From JBBIWA01 sp037439425 (GTDB lineage Bacteria; Acidobacteriota; Blastocatellia; RBC074), in contig JBBIWA010000021.1 in the NCBI GenBank assembly GCA_037439425.1, forward strand, positions 1-64,000: a DNA stretch of 64,000 bases. Reading direction: 5' to 3'. The position numbers and the translations under genes were made by a program. The notes beneath the pieces are model-generated. The model was not told where the DNA came from and did not search any database. It saw only the letters and a program-made list of their open reading frames with translations. Position 1 is the first letter of the stretch. Each line of letters begins with the position of its first letter. Below are positions 61,545 through 64,000 of the stretch, piece by piece.

Positions 61545-62600
61545 ATGAGAGTAACCAATGCTAGTATCTATCTCCTCCTGAGCCTGGTGATCTTTATCAC
61601 CCCGGCTCTGGCTCAAGACAAAAAACCGCTTTCCGAAAAAGAGAATCCAGAGCTCATCGGCAAGCGCAACATTAACAAACATCAGATCAATTTTTATTCG
61701 CTCGACAAAGAGGTCGCCATCGGCCGCCAGTTCGCAGAAGAGATCGACCGCTCGGCCAAGTTCGTTGAAGACCCCATCATCGTTGATTACATCAACAAGG
61801 TCGGCCAAAACCTCGTTCTCCATTCCGACGCCAAAGTTCCTTTTACGATCAAGGTCATTGACAGCGACGAAGTCAATGCCTTTGCTCTGCCCGGGGGATT
61901 TTTCTACGTCAACAAGGGATTGATTCTGACGGCTGACAATGAATCGGAGTTAGCTGGCCCGATGGCGCACGAGATCGCGCACGTGGCCGCCCGTCACGGT
62001 GTGGAGCAGGCTTCAAAGGGTCAGATCGTTAACTGGGGTTCGCTGCCATTGATCTTCATCGGCGGATGGGGTGGCTTCGGGATCCGCCAGGCAGCCGGAT
62101 TATTGATCCCTATTGGCTTTCTCAAATTCTCGCGCGGGGCTGAAGAAGAAGCCGATATGCTGGCGGCGCAGTATATGTGGGCGGCGGGCTACGACCCGCA
62201 CGCGCTGGTGACTTTCTTTGAAAAGTTGCAGGCCAAAGAGAAGAAGAAGCCGGGCACGATGGCCAAGATCTTCAGCACCCATCCTATAGTGGATGATCGG
62301 ATCGAAAAGGTTAATGCCTTGATCGCGCGCTTCCCCGAACGCAGCGAATATACGATTAACACCTCCGAGTTCAATCAGGTGAAGGCGCGCTTGATTTCGC
62401 TGACCAATGCTCGCGCCAGCGTCAGTGGCCGTAGCGCGACGGCGGCCGATCAGGATTCAGATCGGCCTACCCTCAAGCGCCGCCAACCACCACCGCCGGG
62501 CGACCCCACGGCGGGCGAGAATAAGGAGCAGCCAACGGAACGTCCGACGCTGCGCCGCGGTGAAGGCAGCGGGAAGAAACCAGAACCACCAAACCTGTAA
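61545..62600 (+). CDS. M48-family zinc metalloprotease, secreted
   Basis: 351 residues. Signal peptide (IYLLLSLVIFITPALA, cut near 23). The zinc motif HExxH is MAHEIAHVAARH near 140-151 and the third ligand is in GAEEEADMLAAQYMWAAGYD (about 198-217). The core EVNAFALPGGFFYVNKGLI matches the BepA/YcaL/Oma1-like group involved in outer-membrane protein quality control. A low-complexity tail rich in Arg, Pro and Glu (about 290-351) is additional. GGAGAGAGG supports ATG 61545, and a TATAAT box lies at 61457. Confidence 0.93.
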   Translation: MRVTNASIYLLLSLVIFITPALAQDKKPLSEKENPELIGKRNINKHQINFYSLDKEVAIGRQFAEEIDRSAKFVEDPIIVDYINKVGQNLVLHSDAKVPFTIKVIDSDEVNAFALPGGFFYVNKGLILTADNESELAGPMAHEIAHVAARHGVEQASKGQIVNWGSLPLIFIGGWGGFGIRQAAGLLIPIGFLKFSRGAEEEADMLAAQYMWAAGYDPHALVTFFEKLQAKEKKKPGTMAKIFSTHPIVDDRIEKVNALIARFPERSEYTINTSEFNQVKARLISLTNARASVSGRSATAADQDSDRPTLKRRQPPPPGDPTAGENKEQPTERPTLRRGEGSGKKPEPPNL

Positions 62601-62619
62601 CGCTCGCATCTTTCCTCCT

Positions 62620-62657
62620 GCAAAAAGGCAAGGTCCAAGATGGCCTTGCCTTTTTGC
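62620..62657 (+). terminator. Intrinsic terminator after the M48 protease gene
   Basis: GCAAAAAGGCAAGG / CCTTGCCTTTTTGC forms a perfect 14-bp stem with a 10-base loop, 20 bases after the stop codon; the 3' arm supplies the TTTTT. Downstream to 63028 are traces of the GCACGC hairpin family (62680-62710 with AGCCTGCCCAGGCT, 62768-62800) and no gene. Confidence 0.85.
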
Positions 62658-63028
62658 CTCCCTTGGAAGGTCCCGAGGACGCACGCCTCTAGCCTGCCCA
62701 GGCTGCGGCGGGCCACTGTCAGAAAGTGACCAGGTGGGCTCGGTTCCTCTCAGGGTCGTGACCGCCGCTGCAAGCGCGCTCCCCAGCGTGCGCAGGCGGT
62801 TTTCGTCAGTCACTCTTTTAATCGCCCCCTCACTCGTCTCTTATACCTTATCACCGTTGCAATCCAAGCTAGCCTGAGTGTAACATTATCACCGCTTCAC
62901 GTTTAGGCACTTATCACTTGAGTCACCTTTCAGATCCTTAACCCAGGCGGCTGGTGTGTCTGACACCAAGGTCTACCCCGCAACCGAGGGACGGCACACT
63001 TTCTCGCTTCATTACAAGGAGGCAGCGC

Positions 63029-63511
63029 GTGAACATCTCTCTCACGATTAACGGCAAGAAATACGAGGCTGACGTCGAGCCGCGTCTGCTGCTAGTTCAC
63101 TTCATTCGTGATCTGGCAGGGCTGACCGGCACGCACATCGGCTGTGAAACTTCAATCTGCGGCGCGTGTACTGTGTTGCTCGACGGTCAGGCAGTCAAAT
63201 CCTGTACGCTGCTGGCAGTGCAGGCTGATGGCTGCGAGCTCACCACGGTTGAAGGTCTGGCCGCTGATGGCCAACTGCATCCGGTGCAAGAGGGCTTCTG
63301 GGAGCATCACGCTTTGCAATGTGGTTACTGCACGCCCGGTATGATCATGGCCTCTTGCGGTTTGCTCACTGCCAATCCCAATCCGAGCGAAGACGAGATT
63401 CGGCAAGGATTGGAAGGCAACCTCTGCCGCTGCACCGGCTATCAGCACATCGTCGAAGCCGTCCAGTACGCGGCTGCTAAACTCAAGGCGCAGGGCGCTG
63501 CGGCTGACTGA
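63029..63511 (+). CDS. Molybdenum hydroxylase small subunit (CoxS-like, two 2Fe-2S clusters)
   Basis: 160 residues from GTG 63029, with AAGGAGG upstream; the frame is open to 62954 but has no better start. Plant-ferredoxin-type cluster cysteines in HIGCETSICGACTVLLDG and a later C (SCTLLAVQ). The alpha-helical second cluster has CGYCTPGMIM and NLCRCTGYQHIVEAV. This is the electron-transfer subunit of the xanthine dehydrogenase/CO dehydrogenase/aldehyde oxidase family; which substrate the enzyme uses depends on the large subunit. 20 bases before the next gene. Confidence 0.92.
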   Translation: MNISLTINGKKYEADVEPRLLLVHFIRDLAGLTGTHIGCETSICGACTVLLDGQAVKSCTLLAVQADGCELTTVEGLAADGQLHPVQEGFWEHHALQCGYCTPGMIMASCGLLTANPNPSEDEIRQGLEGNLCRCTGYQHIVEAVQYAAAKLKAQGAAAD

Positions 63512-63531
63512 GCGAAAGGAGGCGTTCAACT

Positions 63532-64000
63532 ATGACTACAGATGGAAAATATGTCGGTAAAGCAATCAAGCGCACCGAAGACCCGCGCCTGATTAAAGGC
63601 CTGGCTCACTACGTTGACGATATCAAACTCGCCGATACGTTTCACGTGGCATTCTTGCGCAGCCCGCACGCGCACGCACGCATCACCTCGATTGATGTTG
63701 CTGCGGCCAGAAACGCGCCGGGCGTGGTAGCGGTCTTCACCGGCAAAGACGTGGAAGGCAAAGTCGGTTTTGTTCCCTGCGCAGCAGCTTTGCCGGACCT
63801 CAAGGTTCCAAAGTATCCGGTGCTTGCTGGGAGTAAAGTCTTCTTCGTCGGTCAACCTATCGCTGCGGTCGTGGCGAGCGACAAATACAAGGCGCGCGAT
63901 GCAGTTGATCTGATCAATGTGGACTATGATCCGCTCGAGGTCGTGGTCGATCCAGAAGCGGCAGCCCAAGCTGGCAGCCCCATCATTCACGAAGAGTTCG
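63532..64000 (+). CDS. Molybdenum hydroxylase large subunit (CoxL-like), 5' part
   Basis: The first 156 codons, cut by the window end. AAAGGAGG precedes ATG 63532. The N-terminus YVGKAIKRTEDPRLIKGLAH then YVDDIKLADTFHVAFLRSPH and AHARITSIDVAAA is the standard start of the molybdopterin-binding subunit. VFFVGQPIAAVVASDKYKAR continues the first domain. The signature that separates form I CO dehydrogenase (AYRCSFR) from form II and others lies beyond the window, so the substrate is undetermined. Confidence 0.9.
   Translation, partial: MTTDGKYVGKAIKRTEDPRLIKGLAHYVDDIKLADTFHVAFLRSPHAHARITSIDVAAARNAPGVVAVFTGKDVEGKVGFVPCAAALPDLKVPKYPVLAGSKVFFVGQPIAAVVASDKYKARDAVDLINVDYDPLEVVVDPEAAAQAGSPIIHEEF

Noticed and set aside
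62954..63028. 25-residue N-terminal extension of the CoxS-like protein
   Set aside because: AAGGAGG lies just before GTG 63029, and the extension does not match the family start.

Overview
The window reads as one contig of a moderately GC-rich Gram-negative bacterium, most likely an Acidobacteriota member (class Blastocatellia is a tentative guess). Supporting signs are two secreted von Willebrand A proteins of the VWFA-related acidobacterial type, a 1181-residue Oar-like TonB-dependent receptor with an N-terminal carboxypeptidase-regulatory-like domain, a complete Tad/Flp pilus locus, and outer-membrane lipoprotein machinery. No rRNA, intact tRNA or CRISPR array was seen.

Layout. 1-2.7 kb: an ETF-ubiquinone oxidoreductase gene flanked by two copies of an inverted-repeat element. 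2.8-14.3 kb: a Tad pilus locus, all on the + strand: two Flp pilins, prepilin peptidase, two TadE-type pseudopilins, CpaB, secretin CpaC, a TadG-like protein, TadZ/CpaE, TadA, TadB and TadC. 14.6-20.1 kb: a small membrane protein, a DUF192 protein, a large polytopic membrane protein, a TadD-like TPR protein, a secreted protein with an internal duplication and a VWA protein. 20.3-23.9 kb (-): the Oar-like receptor with an intrinsic terminator. 24.6 kb: a MazF-like toxin with no visible antitoxin.

25-28 kb (-): a polysaccharide flippase and an O-antigen-ligase-like protein. 28.7-31.5 kb: a VWA protein translationally coupled to an OmpA-like coiled-coil protein. 31.8-41.8 kb: a surface-polysaccharide cluster with a GT4/deacetylase fusion, a WecG-type transferase, a 6-TM protein, three GNAT/FemAB-like acyltransferases, a DegT-type PLP enzyme and a GT2. 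42-46.4 kb: an AlaX-type editing protein, an IS630 remnant, a glycine-zipper protein and a solitary urocanate hydratase. 46.6-48.7 kb: YacG and three thioredoxin-fold proteins whose active sites run CPPC, CQHC, CAHS. 49.3 kb: pyruvate kinase. 51-55 kb (-): a Lol-like set (LolB-like lipoprotein, MacB/FtsX permease, LolD-like ATPase, small membrane protein, LolA-like protein). 55-58 kb (-): two polytopic GT-C-type proteins. 58.5-59.7 kb: decayed foreign genes (AAA/DUF4143 ATPase, HsdR tail). 59.9-64 kb: enoyl-CoA hydratase, DinB-like protein, M48 protease and the start of a molybdenum hydroxylase operon.

The most unusual theme is non-coding. At least five different inverted-repeat (MITE/REP-like) element types lie between genes. 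One GCACGC/GCGTGC hairpin family ends, at three loci, in a Shine-Dalgarno box and then the start codon of an unrelated gene, so the elements appear to supply translation-initiation regions.
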